Positions 52,546-60,017 of a stretch of DNA of 64,000 nucleotides are shown one piece after another. The stretch covers positions 36,138 through 100,137 of the forward strand of contig NZ_JOAK01000023.1 of NCBI RefSeq assembly GCF_000720455.1. Reading direction: 5' to 3'. Both the position numbers and the translations under genes were made by a program. Under the pieces are notes generated by a model. The model ran no database searches, had not been told where the DNA came from, and saw only the letters and a program-made list of their open reading frames with translations. The stretch comes from Streptomyces virginiae. GTDB taxonomy: Bacteria > Actinomycetota > Actinomycetes > Streptomycetales > Streptomycetaceae. Position 1 is the stretch's first letter. Every line of letters begins with the position of its first letter.

Positions 52546-53712
52546 TCATTCCTGCCGCAGTGACGTGACCAGATCGCGCGGCAGACCATGGGTGTCGTGG
52601 AGGTAGTGGAAGTCGTCCTCGGTCAGCACGCCCCGGAACCGGGGGCGGGCGAGCACCCGCCGGCCGCGCTCCAGGAGGCCGCGGAACCGGTGCTCCTCCT
52701 CCCGGAGCAGCCGGAGCACGTCACCCGGCGGCATGTCCTGCCGGAAGTGGTCCAGGGTGTGCCGGACCAGTTCCTCCGGCAGGTCGCCGAGTCCGCGCGA
52801 GGGATCGTCCCGCCACAGCACGGTGAGCACCCGTCGCACCAGCCGCCGCAGCACGTATCCGCGTCCGGTGTTGGCCGGGCGCACGCCGTCGCCGAGCACC
52901 ACGACGGCCGAGCGCAGATGGTCGCAGACCACGCGCAGGGACGTTTCGTCCACGTGCCACAGCGGCGGCACGAGGCGGCGCCAGGGGTCGAAGACGTCGC
53001 ACTCGAACACGGACGACTTGCCCTGGAGCAGTGAGGCCAGCCGTTCCAGACCGAGTCCGGTGTCGACGTTGCGCCGGGGCAGGGGCACGAGTGAGCCGTC
53101 GTCGAGCCGGCGGTGGCTCATCGTGACGTGGTTCCACACCTCCACCCAGCGGTCGTCGCGGGTGGGTGTCGAGCGGGGCGGGCCGTCGCCGCTCCAGAGG
53201 AAGATCTCCGAGTCGGGGCCGCAGGGGCCGACCGGGCCGTTGGACCACCAGTTGTCCTCGGTGGTTTGTTCGACGGGGACGCCCCGGTCCTGCCACAGCC
53301 GCAGGGAGGCCGTGTCCGGCCCGGTCTGGTCGTCGCCCCCGTGGACGGTGGCGTACAGCAGGCGGGGATCCACGCCGAGTCCCTCGGTGAGCAGTCCGTA
53401 TCCCCAGTCGAGGCTGAGCGGGCCGTCGTAGTCGCCCAGCGACCAGGTGCCGAGCATCTCGAAGACCGTCAGGTGCGTGTCGTCGCCGACCTCCTCCAGG
53501 TCCGTGGTGCGCAGGCAGCGCTGTACGTTGACCAGTCGCCTGCCCTGTGGATGGGGGCGGCCCTCCAGGTACGGGGTGAGCGGGTGCATGCCGGAGGTGG
53601 TGAAGAGCACGGGGTCGCCGGGTGGTGGCAGGAGCGTCGAGCCGACGATCCGGCGGTGTTCGCGCTCCTGGAAGTACTCGACGAACGTGTCGACCAGGCG
53701 TTCGGTGTTCAT
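52546..53712 (-). CDS. stand-alone alanyl-tRNA synthetase catalytic core (AlaRS-like)
   Basis: A 388-residue class II synthetase core. FTTSGMHPLTPYLEG..PQGRRLVNVQRCLRTTDLEEVGDDTHLTVFEMLGTWSLGDY matches AlaRS motif 2 and VDTGLGLERLASLLQGKSSVFECD motif 3; the C-terminal helical part (GRGYVLRRLVRRVLTVLWRDD) is the AlaRS tRNA-recognition domain. The editing domain and the C-Ala domain of full AlaRS (about 880 residues) are absent. The start at ATG 53712 has AAGGAG ten bases upstream. A leader ORF with alanine-rich codons and hairpins lies before it. It may be a resistance or alternative Ala-activating enzyme. Confidence 0.85.
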   Translation of the reverse strand: MNTERLVDTFVEYFQEREHRRIVGSTLLPPPGDPVLFTTSGMHPLTPYLEGRPHPQGRRLVNVQRCLRTTDLEEVGDDTHLTVFEMLGTWSLGDYDGPLSLDWGYGLLTEGLGVDPRLLYATVHGGDDQTGPDTASLRLWQDRGVPVEQTTEDNWWSNGPVGPCGPDSEIFLWSGDGPPRSTPTRDDRWVEVWNHVTMSHRRLDDGSLVPLPRRNVDTGLGLERLASLLQGKSSVFECDVFDPWRRLVPPLWHVDETSLRVVCDHLRSAVVVLGDGVRPANTGRGYVLRRLVRRVLTVLWRDDPSRGLGDLPEELVRHTLDHFRQDMPPGDVLRLLREEEHRFRGLLERGRRVLARPRFRGVLTEDDFHYLHDTHGLPRDLVTSLRQE

Positions 53713-53747
53713 GGGGTGGCTCCTTCGCGTCGCAGCGGGAAGCGGCA

Positions 53748-53773
53748 CCGGAGAACGGACCGAGGGTCTCCGG
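53748..53773 (-). terminator. attenuator hairpin 2
   Basis: In the transcript CCGGAGA and TCTCCGG pair perfectly around a 12-base loop, between the leader ORF and the AlaRS-like start. It does not overlap the ribosome site and could act as terminator or antiterminator partner. Confidence 0.45.
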
Positions 53774-53797
53774 CCGGGCGGGGACGCCACGGCATGG

Positions 53798-53822
53798 CCG
53801 ACGGACCGTTTCCGGTCGCCGG
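53798..53822 (-). terminator. attenuator hairpin 1
   Basis: In the transcript CCGGCGACCG and CGGTCCGTCGG pair around a GAAA tetraloop with one bulged C (ten pairs, one G-U). It starts 15 bases after the leader stop codon, where ribosome position could affect folding. Confidence 0.5.
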
Positions 53823-53836
53823 GGAGAGGGGGAAGG

Positions 53837-53905
53837 TCAGGCGGCGGCAACCGGCGAGCTGGTCGCTCGCGCGGTCGCGGTGGTGCTGGGGCCGTTGACG
53901 TTCAT
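53837..53905 (-). CDS. Ala/Thr-rich leader peptide
   Basis: A 22-codon frame (ATG 53905 to TGA 53837). Six residues are Ala and four Thr, and it ends in three consecutive GCC Ala codons before the stop. A -10-like TACCGT ends seven bases before the ATG, so the message may start at the ATG itself, a common leaderless arrangement. It precedes the AlaRS-like gene by 124 bases containing two hairpins. This is the layout of ribosome-mediated attenuation sensing charged tRNA-Ala. Confidence 0.6.
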   Translation of the reverse strand: MNVNGPSTTATARATSSPVAAA

Positions 53906-53912
53906 GCGGGCA

Positions 53913-53943
53913 ACGGTAGCGTGACCGTGCCTGCCGGGCACGG
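53913..53943 (-). promoter_or_regulatory. promoter and inverted repeat of the leader-AlaRS unit
   Basis: The -10-like TACCGT (53913-53918) lies seven bases before the leader ATG. Just upstream is a perfect inverted repeat CCGTGCC-N5-GGCACGG (53925-53943), which covers the -35 area and also lies shortly after the methyltransferase stop. It may be an operator or the terminator of that upstream gene. Confidence 0.5.
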
Positions 53944-53975
53944 GGTTTTCGCACGACCGGATTGCCCCGAAACGA

Positions 53976-54647
53976 TCACCTCGGTTCGTCGCCGGGCCCG
54001 TCCTGCGCCCGCATCAGGAGGTGGCCCCGGCGGAAGCGCTCCTCCTCGCCGGGCTCGCGCAGCATCCGTCCGACCTCGACGAACCCGGCCTCGCGGGCCA
54101 TCCCCGCGAGGTCGTCGATCGGCCACCGGTAGGCGGTCGTCACCTTGTGGTCGAACGCCGCCGCGGGACCGCCTTCGGCCTCGAAGAAGGCGAGCAGGAG
54201 GGGCCCGCCCGGAGCCATGACGCGGCGGAACTCGGCGAGGTAGGCAGGGAGTTCCCGCGGCGGGGCGTGGATCACCGAGTACCAGGACACGATGCCGCCC
54301 AGCTCGCCGTCGGCCAGCTCCAGGGCGTCCATCGACCCGACTTCGAACCGCAGGTCCGGATGGGCCTCGCGGGCGTAGTCGATCATGGCCGGTGAGAGGT
54401 CGACGCCGAAGACGTCCAGTTCCAGGTCGCGCAGATGAGCCGTCACGTACCCCGGCCCACAGCCCAGTTCGGCCACGGGCCCGGCATCGGCGGTCCGCGC
54501 CAGCTCGGCGAACGCGGCGAGGACCGAGCGGTCCAGCGGAACGCCGTCGAGCCAGTCGCGGGCGAGATCCGCGTAGCGGACGACCACGGAGTCGTAGGCG
54601 TCGGACGTCTCACGGAGGTACGCGGGGAGTTCGGGGAGTCGGGTCAC
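53976..54647 (-). CDS. SAM-dependent class I methyltransferase
   Basis: A 223-residue methyltransferase. The SAM loop is VAELGCGPGYVTAHLRDLELDVFGVDLSPAMIDYAREAHPDLRFEVGSMDAL, with later motifs (RRVMAPGGPLLLAFFEAEG). This is the common ubiquinone/SAM MTase (Methyltransf_11/25) layout; the substrate is unknown. It lies upstream of the leader-AlaRS unit on the same strand. Confidence 0.9.
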   Translation of the reverse strand: MTRLPELPAYLRETSDAYDSVVVRYADLARDWLDGVPLDRSVLAAFAELARTADAGPVAELGCGPGYVTAHLRDLELDVFGVDLSPAMIDYAREAHPDLRFEVGSMDALELADGELGGIVSWYSVIHAPPRELPAYLAEFRRVMAPGGPLLLAFFEAEGGPAAAFDHKVTTAYRWPIDDLAGMAREAGFVEVGRMLREPGEEERFRRGHLLMRAQDGPGDEPR

Positions 54648-54714
54648 GAGGGACGACCTTAGGGCGTGCGCGACCCGGGCCGTCCACCGCCCGGCATGAT
54701 CCGGAGGACACGAC

Positions 54715-55038
54715 CTAGCGCGGGGTGGTCTCCTGCACCGCCCACGCCAGGTACGCGTCCGAGGTCCCGGCCGCCGGGAGCACGATCCACTGGGGCACGT
54801 CGTACGGGTGGCGGCCGTGCACCCATGCCTCCAGGTCCGCGGCCCTCTCCGTGGTCGTCGTGAAGGAGACCCGGTAGCCCCGCTCGTGCCGCAGGGCGTC
54901 CTTGCTCCAGTGGAAGAGGGTCATCCGTGCCTCGACGTCGGCGGCGGCCGCCAGCCTGGCCTCCACCGCGCCCTGTGCGATCTCGTAGGCTTTCGCCTCG
55001 TCGTTCACGGTCGTCTGCGCGATCACCATGCTCGCCAC
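54715..55038 (-). CDS. cutA: CutA-like divalent-cation tolerance protein
   Basis: A 107-residue CutA1-fold protein. VIAQTTVNDEAKAYEIAQGAVEARLAAAADVEARMTLFHW and the end HPYDVPQWIVLPAAGTSDAYLAWAVQET match the family, which forms trimers and was linked to copper and other cation tolerance, though its function is still debated. GTG 55038 is preferred because GAGGAGG lies six bases before it; ATG 55029 is possible. Its TAG stop lies in a CTAG element. Confidence 0.9.
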   Translation of the reverse strand: MASMVIAQTTVNDEAKAYEIAQGAVEARLAAAADVEARMTLFHWSKDALRHERGYRVSFTTTTERAADLEAWVHGRHPYDVPQWIVLPAAGTSDAYLAWAVQETTPR

Positions 55039-55072
55039 GCTGGTCCTCCTCGGTCGGGTCGCCCCAACCTTA

Positions 55073-55125
55073 GGGGGGTCTTGCCGATCAGGCGCGAGCC
55101 CGGCCTGATCGGCATGACACCCCCC
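55073..55125 (-). terminator. long hairpin between ADF-like and cutA genes
   Basis: GCCGATCAGGC and GCCTGATCGGC form a perfect 11-base inner stem; GGGGGGT and ACCCCCC extend it across a short mismatch, giving about 18 pairs in all. It follows the ADF-like gene and shares GTCTTGCCGATCAGGC with other intergenic elements in the window. Confidence 0.85.
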
Positions 55126-55133
55126 AGGCCCGA

Positions 55134-55535
55134 TCAGCCGGCCAGGGCGACCAGTCTTCGGTAGGCCAGCTGGTCCGCGCGCCGGGCGGTGAGGTGGACG
55201 TGGACGTCGGCGAGGTACTCCTTCAGGGCCGAGTACCCCGCCGTGTAGGTCTCCTCCTGCTCACCGGCCGCCGGCGGCATCCAGAAGATCAGCAGGAGCT
55301 CGTTGCGCCGTGTGCCCTCCGGGCTGGCGAAGGACAGCTCGTGGAGGACCAGCCGGGGCTCGTCCGAGGGCAGGCCCTGCACCAGCTCGTCGTGGGTCAG
55401 GTTGGCCTCGAGCTCCGGGACCAGCAGGTCGGGCGGGTCCGCGTACCGCAGGACCACGGTGTTGATCTCCCGCAGCTCCCTCAGGTGCTGGATGGCAGCG
55501 ACGCAGCCTTCCGACAGACCGATCGGGCTGCTCAC
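55134..55535 (-). CDS. ADF/cofilin-like protein
   Basis: A 133-residue protein whose length and order of features match actin-depolymerising factor/cofilin: GLSEGCVAAIQHLRELREINTVVLRYADPPDLLVPELEAN (N-terminal ADF strand-helix), LPSDEPRLVLHELSFASPEGTRRNELLLIFWMPPAAG (the LP-x-x-xPRY...GxRxxKLxFIxWxP core), and ETYTAGYSALKEYLADVHVHLTARRADQL (the kinked actin-contact helix and following strand). The last Lys of the eukaryotic helix is largely replaced. Function in bacteria is unknown. It follows a glycogen-binding-domain gene by 81 bases and ends before a strong hairpin. Confidence 0.75.
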   Translation of the reverse strand: MSSPIGLSEGCVAAIQHLRELREINTVVLRYADPPDLLVPELEANLTHDELVQGLPSDEPRLVLHELSFASPEGTRRNELLLIFWMPPAAGEQEETYTAGYSALKEYLADVHVHLTARRADQLAYRRLVALAG

Positions 55536-55616
55536 TGGGTCTCACCTCGGTGCTGGTCACGGTGTTGGCGGGGCGGGGCCGGGGGCCGGGGGCCGGGGGG
55601 CCGGGAGCGGCTGCCG

Positions 55617-55892
55617 TCAGGTGTGGATACGGCTGTTGGTGCCGTCGTGGGCGTCGGCGTGCTCGTCGTCGAACCAGTAGTCGCCGGCCGCGAGGTAGCG
55701 GAACGAGTGGGCGCTGTGGGCGGGCAGTGCGACGGTCGCGGCGCGGGTGCCGTCGCCGCGGGGCTCCAGGGGGTGGGCGGCGGGGTTCCAGTGGTTGAAG
55801 TCCCCGACCACGCTGACCGGCCCGTCGGGAGTTTCCGCGGGGAGGACGAAGGTGACCTGCGTACGGCCCTTGAGCTTCTTGCGTTCGAGCAC
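55617..55892 (-). CDS. CBM48/isoamylase early-set domain protein
   Basis: A 91-residue protein that is a single glycogen-binding immunoglobulin-like domain: LERKKLKGRTQVTFVLPAETPDGPVSVVGDFNHWNPAAHPLEPRGDGTRAATVALPAHSAHSFRYLAAGDYWFDDEHADAH. This is the AMPK-beta/isoamylase E-set pattern (GDFNxW). It lacks an enzyme domain. GTG 55892 has GGAG eight bases upstream. It is transcribed with the ADF-like gene 81 bases further on. Confidence 0.87.
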   Translation of the reverse strand: MLERKKLKGRTQVTFVLPAETPDGPVSVVGDFNHWNPAAHPLEPRGDGTRAATVALPAHSAHSFRYLAAGDYWFDDEHADAHDGTNSRIHT

Positions 55893-56162
55893 TGGGACAC
55901 TCCAGCCGTGGAGGAACGGGGAAACCGGCCCGTGCATCCTCACGCCGGTGCGCGTGTGCTGCGGCAGCACCGGGCCGGGGTACGGGCAGATGTCACCCGA
56001 CTGGCCGCGCCGGCCGGCCTCCGGCGGCACCGGGGGCACCGGTGACGGCCGTGGGACGGGAGGGGCGGCCGAACGGATGTGCTCCGTGCCGAAGGTGGGT
56101 AGGAGCTGTCTGCCGCGACGCACCGAACGTGCGGCACCAGGCGTACGGTTCGGGGAGGGACT

Positions 56163-56708
56163 GTGGCACTGCTCGATCAACTACCCGCGCTCATGGGCGT
56201 CGTGGTCGGTTCGCTCGGCTCCTACGCCGTGCAGACGCTGACCGAGCGCCGGCGGTGGACGCGGCAGCGGCAGGAGCGGTGGGACGAGAAGCGCTTCGAG
56301 ACGTACGGCCGTTACGCCAACGCCCTCAAGGCACAGCTCCGCCTCACCCAGCGCATCGGCGCCTCACTCGGATACTCGGACGTGGTCGATCCGCTGGCAC
56401 CGGCCGACGGCCTGCCCCTGCTCGCCGACGCCGAGTCCCACCGTGCGACGGAGTGGGAGGCCGTCCTCCTGGTGGGGGACGCGGAGACGGTCGCGGCCGC
56501 ACGGCGCTGGCACGAGACGATCTGGACCATACAGCTGCTGATACGGGAGGACTCGGTCGACGGCGAGCTGTGGACCAGGGCGCACCGGCTGGCGAGCGCG
56601 GCACGGGACGCCTTCTACGAGAGTGCGCGGCGCGACCTGGGCATCGAAGGCGCTCCGCCGCCTCCGGGGCAGTGGCCACGGCAGTGGCGGGCCGAGCTGT
56701 CGGGGTGA
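56163..56708 (+). CDS. hypothetical protein with N-terminal membrane helix
   Basis: A 181-residue protein. The first residues form a membrane helix (LPALMGVVVGSLGSYAVQTL), then a long coiled stretch rich in Arg/Glu (TERRRWTRQRQERWDEKRFETYGRYANALKAQLRLTQRIG) and a helical end. GTG 56163 has GGGGAGG just upstream. Convergent with the AmaP gene. Role unknown. Confidence 0.65.
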   Translation: MALLDQLPALMGVVVGSLGSYAVQTLTERRRWTRQRQERWDEKRFETYGRYANALKAQLRLTQRIGASLGYSDVVDPLAPADGLPLLADAESHRATEWEAVLLVGDAETVAAARRWHETIWTIQLLIREDSVDGELWTRAHRLASAARDAFYESARRDLGIEGAPPPPGQWPRQWRAELSG

Positions 56709-56749
56709 GAGTCGCTCCGCCCCGCCGCGTGCCCGTCGGTGCCGCAGGC

Positions 56750-57349
56750 CTATTCGGCCCGGTGCGGCTTGTGCGCGGCCACCCGCATCCGCGCCTCGGC
56801 CGGCAGCCGGGTGTGGCCGGTGGAGCGGCGGGCCCGGGTCAGGGGGCCGTCGCACAGCGCGCGCAGGACGGGACCGGGTTCGCTGTCCTGGGTCAGGGTG
56901 AGGTCGAGTTGCGCCTTCGGACTGCGTGACGGGCCGATCATGCGCGCCTGCGCGCGGGTGACGCCCGGTTGCCGGCCGGCATCGGCGGCCAGCGCGTCGC
57001 TGAGGGCGTGCTCGCGCAGTTCCACGCCGTCCGCGGGGGGCTCGCCCAGCCGAATGTCGCCGGGGTGGGTCCGGTGGAGCTGCGCCAGGAGCCACCAGAG
57101 GGCGAGCAGGAACACGACGGCCAGGACGGCGATGACCACGGGCCACCACCAGGCCTCGTCCGTCCACCGCGTACGGTCGGCGTCATCCAGCACCACGGTC
57201 TTGGGGGCGGTCCACGGCATGCCGTCGGGAGACGAGAGGGACCAGCGCCGGTAGACGTCGAAGCCACCCGCCAGGATCAGGACGCCTGAGCCGAGCATGA
57301 CGATGCCCGTCAGGGCCAACAGGATCCGGTTGATCGCGGACTTCCTCAT
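56750..57349 (-). CDS. amaP: AmaP-like alkaline-shock membrane anchor
   Basis: A 199-residue protein with two membrane helices near the start (INRILLALTGIVMLGSGVLILAGG and PVVIAVLAVVFLLALWWLLAQL) and a long cytosolic tail. This is the AmaP arrangement, which anchors Asp23 to the membrane in Gram-positives. It is the last gene of the minus-strand Asp23-DUF2273-Asp23-DUF6286-AmaP cassette, which supports the call. ATG 57349 used. Confidence 0.82.
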   Translation of the reverse strand: MRKSAINRILLALTGIVMLGSGVLILAGGFDVYRRWSLSSPDGMPWTAPKTVVLDDADRTRWTDEAWWWPVVIAVLAVVFLLALWWLLAQLHRTHPGDIRLGEPPADGVELREHALSDALAADAGRQPGVTRAQARMIGPSRSPKAQLDLTLTQDSEPGPVLRALCDGPLTRARRSTGHTRLPAEARMRVAAHKPHRAE

Positions 57350-57400
57350 GAGATCCGTCCTGTCTCGTGTTGTCGCGGGCGGGTGGCCGTCCACGACGCG

Positions 57401-57991
57401 TCACTTGGGGCGGGCGCGGGTCCGGACGGCGAGCCCGGGCGGGTCGGCGAGGGCGAGCCGGTCGATCTGCTCCCGCAGCACGGCCTCCAGATCGGCCCGG
57501 ACCTCGGCCGGGGAGCGGAACCGTACGTCGGCGCGCGCCGCGACGCGGTGACGGCGCATGCGGATCCTCGCGCCGCTGACGCCGGGGACGCGCAGGGCGG
57601 CGTCCCGCAGCAGCAGGACCGCCGCGGCGCGGTCCAGCACGGCCCGTACGTGCGCGTCGGGGGACTTCAGCGGGTACTGGTGGCGCAGGCCGGGCGTGAG
57701 TGCCAGCACGATCAGCCAGAGGCCGAGCAGGGCGAGGACGGCGGCGCCGACCCGCATCCAGACGTCGTCCAGGGGACGTGTGGCCAGCTCGGGGGCGAGG
57801 CTCGTGCGCCAGGCGGCGGCGTTGCCGCCCGCGCGGACCCGGACGATGTCGAACAGGAGGGCTCCGGTGGCGGCTGCGACGACCAGGGCCGTCAGTGCGG
57901 CGGGGATCCGGCGTGCGGACCAGGGCCGGCGTGCGGGAGGTACGCCTCCCGCGGGCGCAGGGTCGGGGGAAGCGGCTTGGTCCGTTTTCAT
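57401..57991 (-). CDS. DUF6286 membrane protein
   Basis: A 196-residue protein with two helices (AALTALVVAAATGALLFDIVRV and VWMRVGAAVLALLGLWLIVLALTPG) and a cytosolic end with ARIRMRRHRVAARADVRFRSPAEVRADLEAVLREQIDRLALADPP. It belongs to the DUF6286 family found in Streptomyces Asp23 cassettes. Position between the Asp23 and AmaP genes supports membership of the same complex. Confidence 0.82.
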   Translation of the reverse strand: MKTDQAASPDPAPAGGVPPARRPWSARRIPAALTALVVAAATGALLFDIVRVRAGGNAAAWRTSLAPELATRPLDDVWMRVGAAVLALLGLWLIVLALTPGLRHQYPLKSPDAHVRAVLDRAAAVLLLRDAALRVPGVSGARIRMRRHRVAARADVRFRSPAEVRADLEAVLREQIDRLALADPPGLAVRTRARPK

Positions 57992-58027
57992 TCCGGCGCT
58001 CCTTCCGGGAGGGTCGTCACCCGGGGC

Positions 58028-58444
58028 TCATTGCACGCGCCCGCCATCGAGGCCTGCGCCGCCGATGGGGACCAGGTGCTCGATGGCGAGGGTGACCTCG
58101 GTGACCTTGATCCCGGTCAGCTGGCTCACGCGAGTGCTGACGTACTGCTGGAGTCGGCGGGAGGCGTCGGCCAGGTCGATGGGGTACGGCAGGTCCAGAG
58201 AGAGGCCCAGGCGGGCCGTACCGCCACCGACGGTGACCGAGGCGCGTGGCCCGGCCAGTCCCGTGCCGGGCTGTGAGGTGGCCTCCTGCTCGGCCAGAGC
58301 CTCCCGTGCGGCGCGGACCGCGATGCGGGCCACCACTTTGTCCCGTACCACCGTGGCGCCGCGCTCGGCAGCCGGCAGTGTCGGCGGGGCCGAACCAGCC
58401 GCTGAGCCGGGCGTGGCGGCGGTCGGTGTCGGTCGCGAGGTCAC
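58028..58444 (-). CDS. Asp23/Gls24-family envelope stress protein
   Basis: A 138-residue protein: GATVVRDKVVARIAVRAAREAL..., RASVTVGGGTARLGLSLDLPYPIDLADASRRLQQYVSTRVSQLTGIKVTEVTLAIEHL is the Gls24 domain pattern. A head of about 25 residues precedes it. Its ATG overlaps the stop of the DUF2273-like gene by four bases (ATGA), so the genes are translationally coupled. Confidence 0.87.
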   Translation of the reverse strand: MTSRPTPTAATPGSAAGSAPPTLPAAERGATVVRDKVVARIAVRAAREALAEQEATSQPGTGLAGPRASVTVGGGTARLGLSLDLPYPIDLADASRRLQQYVSTRVSQLTGIKVTEVTLAIEHLVPIGGAGLDGGRVQ

Positions 58445-58620
58445 CGCGGGCCCCCGGAACGCCTGAAGTCGGACGTCGTGAGATCGCCCTGAACCAGGAG
58501 GCCGATCACCAGGCCCACCGCGCCCAGGACGGCCACGAGCAGGAACGCCCAGAAGCCTCCGAAGAATGCGGCGAAGCCGAGGGCCATACCGGCCAGCAGG
58601 CCCACCTTTGCTGCGCTCAT
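58441..58620 (-). CDS. DUF2273-like small membrane protein
   Basis: A 59-residue protein with two helices (VGLLAGMALGFAAFFGGFWAFLLVAVLGAVGLVIGLLVQGD), the DUF2273 type always found beside Asp23 genes. ATG 58620 (MSAAKVG) is preferred to an upstream start. Coupled to the following Asp23 gene by ATGA. Confidence 0.82.
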   Translation of the reverse strand: MSAAKVGLLAGMALGFAAFFGGFWAFLLVAVLGAVGLVIGLLVQGDLTTSDFRRSGGPR

Positions 58621-58707
58621 CTCACTCACCTGAATCCTCACGTCGAGGTATGTCCTGCGTCGTGCGCCGTGCGCGGTCGCGCACGGGGCGAGGAGGGCGA
58701 GGCGGGG

Positions 58708-59193
58708 TCACTGCACACGGCCCTCGCCCGTCTCCTCGTCCTCCTCGTCGGGCAGGTGGACGTCGTCGACGGTGACGTTCACCTCGACGACCTCGAGGCC
58801 GGTCATGCGCTCCACCGCCGTGATGACGTTGGTGCGGACGGCGCCGGCCATGTCCACGATGGCCACGCCGTATTCGACGACCACGTCGAGATCGATGGCG
58901 GCCTGTCGTTCGCCCACCTCGACCTTCACCCCGCGGCTCACGCTGGGACGGCCGCCCGGAACCATGTCCTTCACGGCCCCGAGCGTGCGGGTCACGCCGG
59001 CGCCGAGGCTGTGGATGCCCGGCACCTCCCGGGCGGCCATCCCCGCGATCTTCTCGACCACGCTGTCGGAGATGGACGTCCGGCCTCGTGTCTCGGGCGC
59101 CGCCCCGGCGCCGCTGCGGCCCTTCAGGGTCTTGCCCGCCGAGCCCGTCCCGGGCTCGCTCCCACCTGCGATGGGGCTGATGGTGTCCGACAT
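58708..59193 (-). CDS. Asp23/Gls24-family envelope stress protein
   Basis: A 161-residue protein whose second half is a Gls24 domain: ISDSVVEKIAGMAAREVPGIHSLG..., GVKVEVGERQAAIDLDVVVEYGVAIVDMAGAVRTNVITAVERMTGLEVVEVNVTVDDVHLPDEE. A Gly/Ser-rich head of about 38 residues precedes it. ATG 59193 has GGGAGG upstream. First gene of the minus-strand cassette, divergent from the ECF sigma operon. Confidence 0.9.
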   Translation of the reverse strand: MSDTISPIAGGSEPGTGSAGKTLKGRSGAGAAPETRGRTSISDSVVEKIAGMAAREVPGIHSLGAGVTRTLGAVKDMVPGGRPSVSRGVKVEVGERQAAIDLDVVVEYGVAIVDMAGAVRTNVITAVERMTGLEVVEVNVTVDDVHLPDEEDEETGEGRVQ

Positions 59194-59351
59194 GGGGGAC
59201 CTCCCGAGGGTCCTGCGGGTGCCGGTGTGGCGCCCTCGACTGTTTGGACACGCCCCGGGCGCATTCGTCACCGCTGTCGCACGACCCGTTCCACCTACCA
59301 TGGAGATGCGTGCGCTACCGCGAGGACCGTTCCCGACGAAAGTGGGCGGCG

Positions 59352-60017
59352 ATGCGCAACCGGCCCGGACCCCCACCCCCCTACGAGGCGGAGTTCCGGC
59401 CTGCGCCGCGGCCGGCCACCGGCTCCACCGCCGCGCGGGGCGCCGCCGGCGGTCCCGGCGGTTCAGGAGCCCCTGACGACCTGAACGACGGCATGCTGGC
59501 CGTCCGGGCTTCCGAGGGGGACGACGACGCGTTCGCCGTCCTCGTCCGGCGGCACAGCAGTCGGCTGCTCGCCCTGGCACAGCACCTGCTGGGCGACCGG
59601 GCGGACGCCGAGGACGCCGTGCAGGAGGCGTTCCTCAGTGCCTGGCGACGTCTGCCGGAGTTCCACCACGCCGCCTCCTTCGGCACCTGGATGTACCGCA
59701 TCGTGACGAACCGCTGCCTGAACGTCCTGCGCCGCAGTCCCCGTCCCCTTCCGCTGGACGCCCTCCCCGAGCCCGCCGCCGCCGACGCCGGGAGTTCGCC
59801 GCCCCGGGTATGCGAGGGGGACGCCGCGACCGCCGCCCTGAAGCGGGCGCTGCTGGAACTCGACCCTGAGCTGCGCGCGTGCTGGGTCCTGCGGGAGCTG
59901 CACGAACTGCACTACGAGGAGATCGCCCACGTTCTGGGCACCAGCGAACAGACCGTGCGCGGGAGGCTCTATCGCGCACGACGCGCACTGACGGAGGCGA
60001 TGCGCCCATGGCGCTAG
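59352..60017 (+). CDS. ECF sigma factor
   Basis: A 221-residue sigma factor. Region 2 is DDDAFAVLVRRHSSRLLALAQHLLGDRADAEDAVQEAFLSAWRRLPEFHHAASFGTWMYRIVTNRCLNVLRR and region 4 is LLELDPELRACWVLRELHELHYEEIAHVLGTSEQTVRGRLYRARRALTEAM. A Pro/Ala-rich head of about 45 residues precedes them. ATG 59352 is used; GTG 59310 is possible. The next gene overlaps its end and carries a zinc-type anti-sigma motif. The divergent Asp23 cassette is a likely target. Confidence 0.9.
   Translation: MRNRPGPPPPYEAEFRPAPRPATGSTAARGAAGGPGGSGAPDDLNDGMLAVRASEGDDDAFAVLVRRHSSRLLALAQHLLGDRADAEDAVQEAFLSAWRRLPEFHHAASFGTWMYRIVTNRCLNVLRRSPRPLPLDALPEPAAADAGSSPPRVCEGDAATAALKRALLELDPELRACWVLRELHELHYEEIAHVLGTSEQTVRGRLYRARRALTEAMRPWR

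Noticed and set aside
53837..53905. T-box riboswitch before the AlaRS-like gene
   Set aside because: No T-box sequence or specifier-loop layout; the short ORF and hairpins point to leader-peptide attenuation.
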